Positions 17,728 to 27,190 of a stretch of 64,000 nt of DNA are shown here, in pieces. Every line of letters starts with the position of its first letter. Position 1 is the stretch's first letter. Position numbers and translations under genes: made by a program. Where the stretch lies: NCBI RefSeq assembly GCF_002563635.1, contig NZ_PDIZ01000001.1, positions 186,001 to 250,000 on the forward strand, given 5' to 3'. Below the pieces are notes generated by a model. The model ran no database searches, had not been told where the DNA came from, and saw only the letters and a list, made by a program, of their open reading frames with translations. Origin of the DNA: Bacillus sp. es.036 (GTDB taxonomy: Bacteria; Bacillota; Bacilli; Bacillales; Guptibacillaceae).

Positions 17728-18465
17728 GTGAAACTTGATTATTATCCTCTTGGGGATACAGGCATTCAGCTTGTATTTGGTACCGAGATTTCAGAAGAAA
17801 CGAATCAAAGAATTAGAATGTTTGCTAATGAGTTAGCGCAACATCCGATTGACGGAGTTGTGGAATGGGTACCAGCGTATACAACGCTAACGATCTATTA
17901 TTTGCCGAATAAAATTTCTTATCATACGTTGAAAGAAAAGCTAGAAGAGATGAAAGAACAACAACATGGAAGAGAAGCAGATGCTGCTTCTCTTGTTTAT
18001 ATCATCCCAACTTATTATGGCGGCTCAGATTTAGCGTATGTAGCGGAACATAATGGATTGAGTGAAGAAGAAGTGATCTCGATTCACGCCAATAAAGATT
18101 ATCTCATTTATATGATGGGATTTGTTCCCGGCTTTCCTTATCTAGGGGGAATGCCGGAAGAAATTGCAACGCCGAGACGTGAAAATCCGCGTGCTGAAAT
18201 TGAACCAGGATCCGTTGGGATTGCTGGAGCACAAACAGGGATCTACCCACTTGAATCGCCTGGAGGCTGGCAACTTATTGGGCAAACTCCTGTTAAACTA
18301 TATGACCCAACAGGAGAGAGACCGATTTTACTCGAGTCAGGTCATTATTTGCGGTTTGTTCCGATTAGTAAAGAAGAGTTTTTAAACATAAAAGAAGCGA
18401 TTAAACGTGGAGAATATGAAGTCGAAACCGAAGAAAAGAAGGTGAGCGTACATGAAGTCGGTTGA
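17728..18465 (+). CDS. pxpB: 5-oxoprolinase subunit B (KipI/AHS1 family)
   Basis: 245 aa, related to the carboxyltransferase C/D subdomain of urea carboxylase. In the PxpABC complex it helps ATP-dependent opening of 5-oxo-L-proline to glutamate, and the B. subtilis homologue KipI also inhibits KinA. Signature segments are GFVPGFPYLGGM, VGIAGAQTGIYP and SPGGWQLIGQTP. Start is GTG 17728, 7 nt after AGGAGG. The 3' end overlaps pxpA by 14 bp. Confidence 0.93.
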   Translation: MKLDYYPLGDTGIQLVFGTEISEETNQRIRMFANELAQHPIDGVVEWVPAYTTLTIYYLPNKISYHTLKEKLEEMKEQQHGREADAASLVYIIPTYYGGSDLAYVAEHNGLSEEEVISIHANKDYLIYMMGFVPGFPYLGGMPEEIATPRRENPRAEIEPGSVGIAGAQTGIYPLESPGGWQLIGQTPVKLYDPTGERPILLESGHYLRFVPISKEEFLNIKEAIKRGEYEVETEEKKVSVHEVG

Positions 18466-19225
18466 TTTAAATAGCGATTTGGGAGAAAGCTTTGGAGCTT
18501 ACATGATTGGAAACGATGAGAATGTACTCGAATTTATTTCATCAGCAAACATTGCCTGCGGATATCATGCAGGCGACCACAATGTCATGATGAAGACAGT
18601 GGGACTAGCGAAAGAGCTTGGCGTTAGCATTGGTGCACATCCGGGATTTCCTGACCTTGGAGGATTCGGCAGGCGTGAGATGAAACTGTCACCTGAAGAG
18701 GTGTTCAACCTCGTTGCTTATCAGATTGGGGCCATTCAGGGTGTTGCGAATGTTCACCAAACAAAAGTCCACCATGTGAAACCGCACGGAGCGCTTTATA
18801 ATCTAGCAGCGAAAGATCCAGCCATTGCAAAAGCGATTGCAAACGCTGTCTATGCAGTGAACACTGAGCTGATCTTGTATGGTTTAGCAGGGAGTGAACT
18901 GATTAAGGCAGGACGAGAGCGAGGACTAACGGTTGCGCAGGAAGTTTTTGCAGATCGTACGTATCAGCCTGACGGTACCCTCACACCAAGGTCTGAACCG
19001 AACGCCATGATCCACAATGCCGATCAAGCGGTTGAGCGTGTCATTCGCATGATCAATGAGCAGCAGGTGAAAGCCGTAAATGGAGAAGACATTGCCATTC
19101 AAGCCGATACGATTTGTGTGCATGGCGATGAGCCTGAAGCCCTGAAGTTTGTACAACAGTTAAGAGAGCGCCTTATGGATGAAGGCATTCATATTCAGCG
19201 GGTTGGAGTGAATGCCCATGTCTAG
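18452..19225 (+). CDS. pxpA: 5-oxoprolinase subunit A (LamB/YcsF family)
   Basis: 257-aa cytosolic protein of the LamB/YcsF family. The N-terminal DLNSDLGESFGAY, then ANIACGYHAGD, GAHPGFPDL and VKPHGALYN, are the family's conserved metal- and substrate-site motifs. Late EVFADRTYQPDGTL and VHGD complete it. It acts with PxpB and PxpC. It starts at ATG 18452 inside pxpB behind AAGGTGA, so translation is coupled. Confidence 0.94.
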   Translation: MKSVDLNSDLGESFGAYMIGNDENVLEFISSANIACGYHAGDHNVMMKTVGLAKELGVSIGAHPGFPDLGGFGRREMKLSPEEVFNLVAYQIGAIQGVANVHQTKVHHVKPHGALYNLAAKDPAIAKAIANAVYAVNTELILYGLAGSELIKAGRERGLTVAQEVFADRTYQPDGTLTPRSEPNAMIHNADQAVERVIRMINEQQVKAVNGEDIAIQADTICVHGDEPEALKFVQQLRERLMDEGIHIQRVGVNAHV

Positions 19226-20168
19226 ACCAATTTTTAAAGTTAGAAAATCCGGCTTACTTTCAACAATTCAGGATAGTGGAAGGAAAGGCTACCAACAATA
19301 CGGAATTGTTGTATCCGGTGCAATGGATCCTTTTTCAATGAACGTTGCGAATTTCCTTGTAGGAAACAAAGGCGATGAAGCTGTTCTTGAAATCACGGTT
19401 ATGGGGCCAGCTTTCGATGTGCTTGATGATGCAGTGATTGCTATTTGCGGCGGCGATCTTTCACCGAAAGTGAACGGAGAAAAAGCACCAATGTGGAAAA
19501 GTTTTACTGTGAAAGAAGGCGATCGGCTGGAGTTTGGTCAGCCTCTCTCTGGTGCTCGTTCATATATTAGTGTCGCAGGTGGTTATGATGTACCGCTTGT
19601 GATGGGAAGTAAGTCGACCTATTTGAAAGCTGGAATTGGTGGCGTCGAAGGACGAGCACTTGTAAAAGGAGATGTCCTTCAAACTTCTGGAAAGGTAAAA
19701 GGAATCAGCGGACGTGCTCTTCATCCGGATGAAGTTCCTTCTTATAAAAAAGAATTAACCGTCCGTGTTGTACTTGGACCGCACCAGTCTGCATTTACGG
19801 AGGAGGGGGTTCAAACATTCCTTTCAACACCATATGAGGTAACGCCTCAGTCCGATCGAATGGGCTTTCGTTTAAAAGGGGAAAAGGTGGAGCACGCAAC
19901 GTCTGCTGATATCATTTCGGAAGCGATTCCGCTTGGCGGGATTCAGGTTCCGGCAAACGGTGATCCAATTATTCTGATGTCAGATCGGCAAACGACCGGT
20001 GGCTATACGAGAATTGCCACGGTCATCTCAAGTGATATTCCGTATTTAGCGCAAGCGATGCCAGGTTGTACAATCCATTTTCGTGAAGTGACCGTTGAGG
20101 AAGCTCAGGAAGTATTTGAAACGAATGATCGTTTTCTTCGAACGTTAGAAAAAGTATCTGTGAGATAA
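19218..20168 (+). CDS. pxpC: 5-oxoprolinase subunit C (KipA/AHS2 family)
   Basis: 316-aa protein related to the carboxyltransferase A/B subdomain of urea carboxylase. Typical segments are [37 protein letters not shown] and the late [12 protein letters not shown]. Two in-frame ATGs exist at 19212 and 19218. GGAG at 19205-19208 favours 19218 (9 nt against 3 nt). It overlaps the pxpA stop. Confidence 0.92.
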   Translation: MSRPIFKVRKSGLLSTIQDSGRKGYQQYGIVVSGAMDPFSMNVANFLVGNKGDEAVLEITVMGPAFDVLDDAVIAICGGDLSPKVNGEKAPMWKSFTVKEGDRLEFGQPLSGARSYISVAGGYDVPLVMGSKSTYLKAGIGGVEGRALVKGDVLQTSGKVKGISGRALHPDEVPSYKKELTVRVVLGPHQSAFTEEGVQTFLSTPYEVTPQSDRMGFRLKGEKVEHATSADIISEAIPLGGIQVPANGDPIILMSDRQTTGGYTRIATVISSDIPYLAQAMPGCTIHFREVTVEEAQEVFETNDRFLRTLEKVSVR

Positions 20169-20182
20169 AGGGAGGACACAGC

Positions 20183-20644
20183 ATGTTAAGTTCAAAAGAA
20201 ATCATTGAGATTATTAAATATGTCGATGGGTCAACAGTTGATGAAGTGCATTACGAGCATGATAGCTTTGTCGTTAAGGTGAAAAATCAGAATCCGGAGA
20301 GTGAGAAAAGGGAACCACAGGAAGCCCAGGTTCCAATCGCTGTTGCAGAGCGAGGACAGGAGGATCTAACTCCTGAGGTGGAGGCGCCGCAGGAGACACC
20401 TGAAGCACACACGGTGAAAGCCCCTATGGTTGGCATGTTCTATTCATCCCCTTCTCCGGATGATCCAGCTTTTATTCAAGTAGGAGATGCGGTGAAGGAA
20501 GAAACCGTCGTTTGTTGTCTGGAAGCGATGAAAATGTTTAACGATGTGCAGGCAGATGTGAACGGTGAAATCACTGAAATTTTAGTAGAAAACGGAGATC
20601 TTGTTGAATTTGGCCAACCGCTCTTTATTGTCAAACCAGCTTAG
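20183..20644 (+). CDS. Biotin carboxyl carrier protein (AccB-like)
   Basis: 153 aa. The N-terminal docking segment (about 1-45) is followed by an acidic, Pro/Glu-rich linker (about 48-75) and a C-terminal biotinyl domain with biotinylation lysine K117 in LEAMKMFND. It carries carboxybiotin between the carboxylase and a carboxyltransferase. It is encoded with pxpBAC and biotin carboxylase, with no accA/accD in the operon. It is probably an accessory paralogue separate from the housekeeping fatty-acid AccB, which would be expected elsewhere in the genome. Confidence 0.93.
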   Translation: MLSSKEIIEIIKYVDGSTVDEVHYEHDSFVVKVKNQNPESEKREPQEAQVPIAVAERGQEDLTPEVEAPQETPEAHTVKAPMVGMFYSSPSPDDPAFIQVGDAVKEETVVCCLEAMKMFNDVQADVNGEITEILVENGDLVEFGQPLFIVKPA

Positions 20645-20655
20645 GAGGGAATCAC

Positions 20656-22011
20656 ATGGGAATCAAAAAAGTACTGATTGCAAATCGCGGTGAAATTGCT
20701 GTGCGAATTATTCGTGCCTGTCATGAGCTAGATTTAACTGCCGTCGCCGTCTATTCTGAAGCAGATCGTGATGCCTTGCATGTGCAATTAGCAGATGAAC
20801 GTTATTGTATCGGTCCTACATCCTCTAGCGATAGCTACTTAAACGTAGGAAATATCATGACAATTGCTACGAATAGTGGCGTTGATGCCATTCACCCAGG
20901 CTATGGCTTTCTTGCTGAAAATGCGGACTTTGCTGAGATGTGTGAGGATTGTAACATTGCTTTTATCGGTCCAAGCAAAGAATCGATTCGTCAAATGGGG
21001 ATCAAGGATGTCGCAAGAAAGACGATGCAAGATGCGAACGTCCCGGTTGTTCCAGGTTCAAAAGGCATTATTCAAAGCAAAGAAGAAGCGCTTGAACTAG
21101 CTAATGACATGGGGTTCCCGATCATCATTAAAGCAACAGCAGGCGGTGGCGGTAAGGGGATTCGCGTTGTAAGAGAAGAAGAAGAACTAATTAAAGCGAT
21201 TAACATGACCCAGCAGGAAGCAGAAAAGGCATTCGGCAATCCTGGTGTTTATATGGAAAAGTTTATCGAAGACTTTCGTCATATTGAAATTCAAGTGCTT
21301 GCGGATCTTTATGGCAACGTGATTCACCTCGGGGAGCGCGACTGCTCGATTCAAAGACGGATGCAAAAGCTTGTCGAGGAAACGCCATCTCCTGCCCTAA
21401 CAAAATCGATTCGATCGGAAATGGGAGAAGCCGCTGTTCGAGCAGCGAAAGCCGTTAATTATGGCGGCGCTGGAACAGTCGAATTTATCTATGACCAGGA
21501 TGGAAACTATTATTTTATGGAAATGAATACGCGCATTCAGGTCGAACATCCTGTCACGGAAATGGTCACGGGTGTTGATTTAATTAAAGAACAGATTAAA
21601 ATCGCTGACGGCGAACGACTATCCCTTACGCAAGAGGAAGTGGAGATGAGCGGATGGTCGATCGAGTGTCGCATTAACGCAGAAGATCCGGATAACGGCT
21701 TTATGCCTTCTCCAGGAAAAGTCGAAACGTATCTCCCGCCAGGTGGCTTTGGCGTTCGAGTGGATTCGGCCGTTTATCCAGGATACGTAATCCCGCCATT
21801 CTATGATTCGATGGTAGCGAAGCTGATTACATACGGCGCAACTCGGACAGAAGCGATGCAGCGCATGAAGCGTGCGCTAAGTGAATTCAAGATCGAAGGC
21901 GTAAAAACAACGATTCCGTTCCATCAGAGATTATTCAACCATGAGAAGTTTGTAGAAGGCGATTTTAATACAAAGTTTCTTGAAATCTATGAACTTAAGG
22001 AGATGGTCTAA
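20656..22011 (+). CDS. Biotin carboxylase (AccC-like)
   Basis: 451-aa ATP-grasp enzyme that carboxylates biotin on the carrier protein using bicarbonate and ATP. It shows the N-terminal [17 protein letters not shown], the glycine-rich ATP loop [10 protein letters not shown], and [14 protein letters not shown] with catalytic residues, then the C-terminal domain. It starts 12 bp after the carrier gene behind TAGGAGGG, and its TAA overlaps the ATG of the next gene. It is encoded with PxpB/PxpC, which belong to the carboxyltransferase fold, rather than with AccAD. Confidence 0.94.
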   Translation: MGIKKVLIANRGEIAVRIIRACHELDLTAVAVYSEADRDALHVQLADERYCIGPTSSSDSYLNVGNIMTIATNSGVDAIHPGYGFLAENADFAEMCEDCNIAFIGPSKESIRQMGIKDVARKTMQDANVPVVPGSKGIIQSKEEALELANDMGFPIIIKATAGGGGKGIRVVREEEELIKAINMTQQEAEKAFGNPGVYMEKFIEDFRHIEIQVLADLYGNVIHLGERDCSIQRRMQKLVEETPSPALTKSIRSEMGEAAVRAAKAVNYGGAGTVEFIYDQDGNYYFMEMNTRIQVEHPVTEMVTGVDLIKEQIKIADGERLSLTQEEVEMSGWSIECRINAEDPDNGFMPSPGKVETYLPPGGFGVRVDSAVYPGYVIPPFYDSMVAKLITYGATRTEAMQRMKRALSEFKIEGVKTTIPFHQRLFNHEKFVEGDFNTKFLEIYELKEMV

Positions 22012-22766
22012 TGGAAACGCCTCATACACAGCGACTAAAGTATCGCGACAATCTTGAAAGTGGCACAACATCAGGCGTATGTGATGGCTACTTGCAGGCG
22101 AATATGATTACACTACCTTCAAAGTACGCTTTCGAGTTTCTCTTGTTTTGTCAGCGCAATCCGAAGCCCTGTCCGATTGTGGATGTTCTTGAAGCGGGTC
22201 AGGTCACACCTCGCATTGCGGATGCAGACATTCGAACGGATCTTCCGAAATATCGCATTTATAAAAATGGGGAATTGGAGCAGGAGCCGCTTGATCTTAA
22301 GGACGTTTGGCAAGATGACTATGTCACGTTCCTATTAGGATGCAGCTTTACATTTGAGAAAGCGCTTGTGGAACGCGGCATCAGTCTACTTCACCAGGAA
22401 ATGGATCTTGTAGTGCCAATGTATCAAACAAACATCCCTTGCGAAGAAGCGGGGCAGTTTAACGGGAATATGGTCGTTAGCATGAGAGCGATTCGAAAAG
22501 AAGAACTTGATGAAACCATTGCGATTACATCAAAGTTCCCTCATGCGCACGGTGCACCTATCCACGTTGGTCATCCTTCTGAGATTGGAATTAAAAACAT
22601 TGAAAAACCGGATTACGGAGAATTCCCTCCTTTTGATGAAGAAGAACGAATCCCCGTGTTCTGGGCGTGCGGAGTCACACCTCAGTATGTTGGCTTGAAC
22701 GTAAAACCAGAGATCATGATCACGCATGCGCCGGGGCATATGTTGATTACAGATCAAAAAGAATAG
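22011..22766 (+). CDS. ycsI: YcsI/DUF1445 (D-glutamate cyclase-like) protein
   Basis: 251-aa cytosolic protein matching B. subtilis YcsI. Family members related to D-glutamate cyclase convert D-glutamate to 5-oxo-D-proline, which fits an operon for 5-oxoproline metabolism. Conserved segments are SGVCDGYLQANM, FLLGCSFTFEKAL, PMYQTNIPC and FWACGVTPQ. ATG 22011 overlaps the preceding TAA (TAATG). It is the last gene of the operon. Confidence 0.9.
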   Translation: METPHTQRLKYRDNLESGTTSGVCDGYLQANMITLPSKYAFEFLLFCQRNPKPCPIVDVLEAGQVTPRIADADIRTDLPKYRIYKNGELEQEPLDLKDVWQDDYVTFLLGCSFTFEKALVERGISLLHQEMDLVVPMYQTNIPCEEAGQFNGNMVVSMRAIRKEELDETIAITSKFPHAHGAPIHVGHPSEIGIKNIEKPDYGEFPPFDEEERIPVFWACGVTPQYVGLNVKPEIMITHAPGHMLITDQKE

Positions 22767-22773
22767 CCCGTGA

Positions 22774-22816
22774 AAGCCGTTTAGTCGAGATTTGCTTCTG
22801 ACTAAACGGCTTTTTT
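22774..22816 (+). terminator. Terminator of the pxp/biotin operon
   Basis: A 13-bp stem AAGCCGTTTAGTC/GACTAAACGGCTT is followed by six T residues. Confidence 0.92.
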
Positions 22817-22893
22817 GTACAGAATAAATACTTAGAGACGTATGATAAAATGAAGGGATAATCGCGTTGATTTAAGTAGGAGGAAAGTAGACC

Positions 22894-23088
22894 ATGACAA
22901 TCGTTAGCTTCTTACTTATAGCTTGGATTTTAAGCTGGTTTAAATTTGAACAGCTATTTATTCAAGCTTTTCAAGAGCTTTTCAACAAATCGATAACCAA
23001 AGCAAGCTATTATTTTATCTTTTTTTGTATCGGCGCCCTGGGAGACATCGTGCTTCTATTGAATGGAACGTTTTATGATAAGTTGTAA
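22894..23088 (+). CDS. Small membrane protein, 64 aa
   Basis: Two hydrophobic segments (about 2-18 and 38-57) are separated by an amphipathic stretch. AGGAGGAAAG precedes ATG 22894, and a terminator follows the stop directly, so this is a real single-gene unit. I do not recognise the family. Confidence 0.7.
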   Translation: MTIVSFLLIAWILSWFKFEQLFIQAFQELFNKSITKASYYFIFFCIGALGDIVLLLNGTFYDKL

Positions 23089-23094
23089 TTGTTA

Positions 23095-23130
23095 AAAGGC
23101 TGAAGGTGTATCTTTAGCCTTTTTTTTGCG
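23095..23130 (+). terminator. Terminator after the 64-aa gene
   Basis: AAAGGCTGAAG/CTTTAGCCTTT stem (one G-U pair) with an 8-T run. Confidence 0.85.
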
Positions 23131-23230
23131 TTAATCAATAGTCATTTTTAAAAACAGATGACAAAGCTGCCTGGAAGTGAAAAAATGGAAATAGATGATG
23201 AGCATTATTGAAAGAGGGGCGCTCTAAAAA

Positions 23231-23623
23231 ATGAAAAAAGCAAATCGACTGTCATTACTTTTATTTAGCTTGATGCTATTGAGTTTAGTTGTAATGGCCT
23301 ACTCTGTGTATTGGAATGATTCCTATCCATATGGCACAGAAGTAATTATTGGGTGTTTAGCTTACTTTTTCCTGTCCATTCTGTACTTCCTTGTTATGGC
23401 GGTATGGAATACGACAAAGCTAAACAAGTACGAAAGGAAGGAGAGAGTCGGTACATTTATCAAATGGTTTGCCGGGCTAAGCGGTATTCACGTGCTCGTC
23501 TCATTACTCACTTCCTCCAGTATTAACGGGTATCAATTGTTTACTTCCTTTGGGCTAGCAGCGGGTATTGCATTTAGCGATATGATGTTTCAAAAGAAGA
23601 GGTCTTACAAAACCACATTGTGA
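23231..23623 (+). CDS. Unknown four-TM membrane protein
   Basis: 130 aa with hydrophobic segments at about 7-27, 38-62, 76-96 and 100-116. The last residues are basic. It is followed after 14 bp by an acetyltransferase gene in the same direction, so they may be an operon. No family recognised. AGAGGGG lies rather far (about 12 nt) from ATG 23231. Confidence 0.65.
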   Translation: MKKANRLSLLLFSLMLLSLVVMAYSVYWNDSYPYGTEVIIGCLAYFFLSILYFLVMAVWNTTKLNKYERKERVGTFIKWFAGLSGIHVLVSLLTSSSINGYQLFTSFGLAAGIAFSDMMFQKKRSYKTTL

Positions 23624-23637
23624 AGGGAGATGAGTAA

Positions 23638-24126
23638 ATGAATGTAACTCTTCGACTGATTAAAGAAGAGGATCTTCCACATATTCAACATTACTTATCC
23701 ATAGAAGGTGTTTCGAGAATGACAAATGTACCAGAACCTTACCCAACAAATGGAGCAAGAGAATGGTATGAGATGGTTTCGGAAGAACATCAGGCAGAAA
23801 ATCACTACCCCTTCGCAATCATAGCTGATGGTGAATTTGCAGGAAGCATTTCCGTTAGACGTGAACAAGGTGATATCGGCGCAATCGATTATTGGGTGGC
23901 TCCTCCCTTTTGGAAGAAGGGAGTTGGAACACAAGCTGCTGAACAAGCCGTAGACTTTGGTAGAAATGAGTTAGGATTTAAAAGCTTTGAAACGTGCTGT
24001 CTTATTGAAAATAGAGGATCTGTCCGTCTTCTCGAGAAGATTGGTTTTCAGAGAGGGAAAGAATTTCTGATTGGAAGTGGAGAAAAGCATGGAGGGAAAA
24101 TGGCTAGGGTGTATTATTTGAAATGA
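23638..24126 (+). CDS. GNAT N-acetyltransferase (RimL-like)
   Basis: 162 aa. DYWVAPPFWKKGVGTQAAE is the acetyl-CoA loop, and ENRGSVRLLEKIGF is the RimL-type C-terminal motif. ATG 23638 has GGGAGATGA upstream. The target is unknown. Confidence 0.88.
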   Translation: MNVTLRLIKEEDLPHIQHYLSIEGVSRMTNVPEPYPTNGAREWYEMVSEEHQAENHYPFAIIADGEFAGSISVRREQGDIGAIDYWVAPPFWKKGVGTQAAEQAVDFGRNELGFKSFETCCLIENRGSVRLLEKIGFQRGKEFLIGSGEKHGGKMARVYYLK

Positions 24127-24268
24127 GGGGTTAGTAGTGTTCCGTAATCCGGGCAGGATTGTTGAAGACTCAGTTTCGAGATAATAATGTCATTTCTATC
24201 TTTTTGACTGAATATTGAGTAATTATGTTACTATTGGTAATATGTTCAAATTGGAGGAGGTTTTTAAA

Positions 24269-24691
24269 TTGTTATCTAAAAAACAGGCATTAGCAGGAAT
24301 ACAACAACATCTCATTGTTGATGAAATAATTGAAGATAGTATTATGACTCATTACAAAGCTGAAAGTGGATTTTCTGGACTAGCTGGTAATGCTTCTACT
24401 TCAGGAGTACCGGTTAAAGGCGTACTGGCATCTACTAATCTACGAATTTTATTCTATGGAGAATTGGCTCAAGAATTACCTGTTTTTCGAGAAGTGTATT
24501 ATAAAGATGTTACTGATATAAAGGAAAAGAAAGAACCGTTCGCTTTATTCAAATCTATTCCTGTTTATATTATTTCACACAAAGACAGAGATACATTTAC
24601 CTCAAGAGGTTATCCTGATGAGTTAACAAAACTCCAAGCCTTTTTTAAAAAGGTTCAAGATAATCATTTGAAGCAAGAAGAAAATATTTAA
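24269..24691 (+). CDS. Bacterial PH-domain protein
   Basis: 140-aa cytosolic protein. The segment STNLRILFYGELAQE followed by FREVYYKDVTDI is the strand pattern of a bacterial pleckstrin-homology domain (YvbH/YdjM-like). The frame is open from 24215, but GGAGGAGG at 24253-24260 with 8-nt spacing marks TTG 24269 (MLSKKQAL). The repeat-like element at 24711 follows the stop. Confidence 0.75.
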   Translation: MLSKKQALAGIQQHLIVDEIIEDSIMTHYKAESGFSGLAGNASTSGVPVKGVLASTNLRILFYGELAQELPVFREVYYKDVTDIKEKKEPFALFKSIPVYIISHKDRDTFTSRGYPDELTKLQAFFKKVQDNHLKQEENI

Positions 24692-24710
24692 TATCCATAA
24701 TGAGATATTA

Positions 24711-24810
24711 CATAATCTCGGAGCTTATCTTTAATAAGATAGGCTCCTTTTAGTGCGAAAGAAAAGATTGAGCCGTTAGCAAAAATTTGGAATATTTGGT
24801 ATTGAAGATA
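24711..24810 (+). repeat. Dispersed hairpin repeat, copy A
   Basis: About 100 bp. The lead CATAATCTC is followed by a hairpin made of GGAGCTTATCTT and AAGATAGGCTCC with a T-run, then a tail ending in TTTGGAATATTTGGTATTGAA. It aligns along its whole length with the copy at 29538. The hairpin can terminate the PH-domain gene. The tail overlaps the apparent N-terminal extension of the next ORF. Confidence 0.8.
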
Positions 24811-24920
24811 TGGGGGATTTACAGTTTAATGGAATAATGCAAGAAGGTATATCAATTCATCCGTTTTGTAATCAAATATTGGAGATGTGGAAAGATATCA
24901 ATATAACAGAGGTGACTTAC

Positions 24921-26357
24921 TTGCTAAAAGAAGAATTAAAGAAGCGTGCAAAATCTCTGGTTCAAATTCCTAGCCATTTTCAGCCTCTCATAGAGGAGTA
25001 TGTTGAGGGAGAGAATGGAGAAGAGAAAGCGATGTTTTTATGGGCAAATGAAGGCCAAGATGAGGGTATTACGTTAAATCTGGATTCCTCTGGAAATTTG
25101 ACAAGGCTATCAATTGAGATGAATGATATATATTCAAATGTAGTCCCTCTAAATAAAGAGCAAAAAAGAGAATATGCAGAACAATTTTTACTTAGCCATT
25201 ATCCTGCAGCATTAAAAGATTTAACCTATTATAATTCAAAAGAACTTACTGGTGCAGACCGTTTTTACTATGCACAACTCGTAATGAACTTACCGTTAGA
25301 ACATGCAGGTTGTTATATTGATGTAGACTCTGGAGGAGGTATTGTTACTTTTACATATGAAGGTGTGAAAACGGCTCCTGAAATTCCCGAAATGTTGATT
25401 TCAAAAGAGAAATTGGTTAAGCACGTACAAAACAGTCTTGATTTTCAACTGACAATTGTAAATTTGTATATGGATATTCATAATGTAGCAGAAGATGGAC
25501 TTTGCCTTGTGTATGAATCTGAGCAATATTTTATGAAATATAAAGCGGATGTTTTGAAACCAACGTTAACGATTGTACATGACGAAGACGTGCCGCAAAC
25601 TTATGTCTCGCCTCCTCCTCATTCGAATACAACAGTACATAAAGATTTATCTATTGAAGATATCATTGGTATTACCGAGAAGATGGAAGTCATTCGAGAA
25701 GTAGATATGGGAGAAGAAACAGGTATAGTTTGGCGTGATCGTAATTGGGGGGAGAAGGAAAAAGATTTGTCTATAAATGGCTTTTTCACAACACAGTCAG
25801 GAGATACAGTTAAAGCCTTCATTTCAAAGAAAACTGGTAAAGTCCGAAGCTTTATGTGGTTTAATGAACGAAGTGGTCTTCTACGTCTTAGTCGTGAGGA
25901 ATGTTATCAAAAAGCCATTGCTTTTTTACAAATGATCGCTCCAGATTATTATCAGTACCTGCAACTAATCGTTCAACAAAATGAGGAAGATGAGGACGAT
26001 TCTTCAACGAAAGAATCATTTACCTTCCATATGTATAATAGTCATGGTATACCAATTCAACTAGAATTAGTTGTGGTTGCTGTTAATCGTCAAACAGGAC
26101 AGGTTGATCATTATAGCGGACCGAGTTTTGATCTAGAACAATTGAACCGAGTTCCTGTTGAACCGGTGATATCTAAAAAAGAAGCAAGTGAAATCTTTAT
26201 CAATAATTTGGATTTTGAATTAGTTTGGAATAAAGATTATGCTAGTGAAACAGAATCCTATATCCTTGTTTATCAAGCATGTGATCGGCATTCTAGGAGG
26301 CCAATTCGGTACATCGATGCCAAAACTGGCGCAGTTATTACCAATAAAGATAATTAA
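24921..26357 (+). CDS. YcdB/YcdC-domain protein (DUF4901-like)
   Basis: 478-aa protein with two or three PepSY-like YcdB/YcdC repeats, visible as recurring TGKVRSF and AKTGAVI strands after about 90-residue blocks. There is no signal peptide, so it is likely cytosolic or exported by an unknown route. The frame is open from ATG 24810, but that extension lies on the repeat element. AGAGGTGA at 24908-24915 points to TTG 24921 (MLKEELKKRAK). The function is unknown. Related proteins occur in many Bacillus genomes, often in tandem. Confidence 0.8.
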   Translation: MLKEELKKRAKSLVQIPSHFQPLIEEYVEGENGEEKAMFLWANEGQDEGITLNLDSSGNLTRLSIEMNDIYSNVVPLNKEQKREYAEQFLLSHYPAALKDLTYYNSKELTGADRFYYAQLVMNLPLEHAGCYIDVDSGGGIVTFTYEGVKTAPEIPEMLISKEKLVKHVQNSLDFQLTIVNLYMDIHNVAEDGLCLVYESEQYFMKYKADVLKPTLTIVHDEDVPQTYVSPPPHSNTTVHKDLSIEDIIGITEKMEVIREVDMGEETGIVWRDRNWGEKEKDLSINGFFTTQSGDTVKAFISKKTGKVRSFMWFNERSGLLRLSREECYQKAIAFLQMIAPDYYQYLQLIVQQNEEDEDDSSTKESFTFHMYNSHGIPIQLELVVVAVNRQTGQVDHYSGPSFDLEQLNRVPVEPVISKKEASEIFINNLDFELVWNKDYASETESYILVYQACDRHSRRPIRYIDAKTGAVITNKDN

Positions 26358-26586
26358 CCTATTTTGATGTTGAAATAAAATGATTTTTTATATTTATTTC
26401 ACAATCTCAGAGCGATGGTTTAAATAAAAAATAAACCTTCCTTAGAAGTTGGATCAGGACTAAAAACCTCTGATTTGGATATTTTTCCGTGTAAGGGCGG
26501 GGTACATATATTTGGTGTAGAGAAAGGGTTTCGTATAGAAACCATTCTCAAAAAAGCAGGCATTCTGAACGAGTGCCTGCTTTTTT
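26358..26586 (+). other. Gene-free stretch with hairpins and orphan terminator
   Basis: CACAATCTCAGAGC at 26400 matches the lead of the repeats at 24711 and 29538. GGTTTC/GAAACC forms a small hairpin at 26527-26543. A strong terminator, AAAAGCAGGCA/TGCCTGCTTTT with T-run, lies at 26553-26586, about 195 bp from the preceding stop. That distance leaves room for a short RNA or a long 3' UTR. No ORF supported. Confidence 0.6.
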
Positions 26587-26587
26587 A

Positions 26588-26634
26588 TTGACTATAACGT
26601 TACTTATTTGTACAATGTGTTACATAGTTGTAAC
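26588..26634 (+). promoter_or_regulatory. TetR-operon promoter and operator
   Basis: TTGACT at 26588 and TACAAT at 26611 are 17 bp apart. The palindrome TAACGTTA (26595-26602) lies in the spacer. The perfect inverted repeat GTTACA-TAGT-TGTAAC (26619-26634) follows the -10, placed for autorepression by the TetR protein. Confidence 0.75.
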
Positions 26635-26650
26635 GTCGAGGGGTGAAGAA

Positions 26651-27190
26651 ATGAACAAAACACAAACCAACATCGTGAACGTCGCAATTGATGTTCTTTC
26701 AAAAGACGAAAGCGCATCGATGGAGACAATCGCGGAACAGGCGAGCGTAAGTCGAATGACGATTCACCGTTATTTCAAGAACCGCGAGCGATTGTTTTCT
26801 TCCATACATGAGGTGCTGATTGAAAGGACGTTAGTTATTTTCAATGAATCGATAGACAGATTTGAGGATCCGCTGGAGCAGATGGAATCGATTATTAAGA
26901 CGAATGCGGGAAAACAAGGATTTCATCTTTTATTCCGTGAGCATGGGCATCATGAAGAGCATGATCCGGAAACGTGCAAGTTTTCAAAGGTCAACCAAGG
27001 GCTGTATGAATTGATCGGTCGTATGAGGGAAGCAGGGCATATTGATTCTTCTATGCCAGATGCGTGGGTGTTCCATATGTATGACGGGGTGCTGTTGACG
27101 GCTTGGGAGACGTTGCACAACGGGACGGTGGCTCCTAGAGAGATCCCGGAGCTTGCATGGAGAACATTTAAGAAGGGATTGTTGTCATGA
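26651..27190 (+). CDS. TetR/AcrR-family regulator with His/Cys-rich segment
   Basis: 179-aa repressor. The N-terminal HTH reads ETIAEQASVSRMTIHRYFKNRERLF. In the ligand domain H98, H100, H101, H104 and C109 cluster in HGHHEEHDPETC, a plausible metal or metalloid sensor site (inference). The frame is open from 26573, but ATG 26651 behind GGGGTGAAG gives the normal TetR length. It heads a four-gene unit in which every junction overlaps or abuts. Confidence 0.88.
   Translation: MNKTQTNIVNVAIDVLSKDESASMETIAEQASVSRMTIHRYFKNRERLFSSIHEVLIERTLVIFNESIDRFEDPLEQMESIIKTNAGKQGFHLLFREHGHHEEHDPETCKFSKVNQGLYELIGRMREAGHIDSSMPDAWVFHMYDGVLLTAWETLHNGTVAPREIPELAWRTFKKGLLS

Noticed and set aside
24810-24920. N-terminal extension of the YcdB/YcdC-domain protein from ATG 24810
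   Set aside because: It is partly translated repeat element, has no ribosome binding site, and the TTG 24921 start is well placed.
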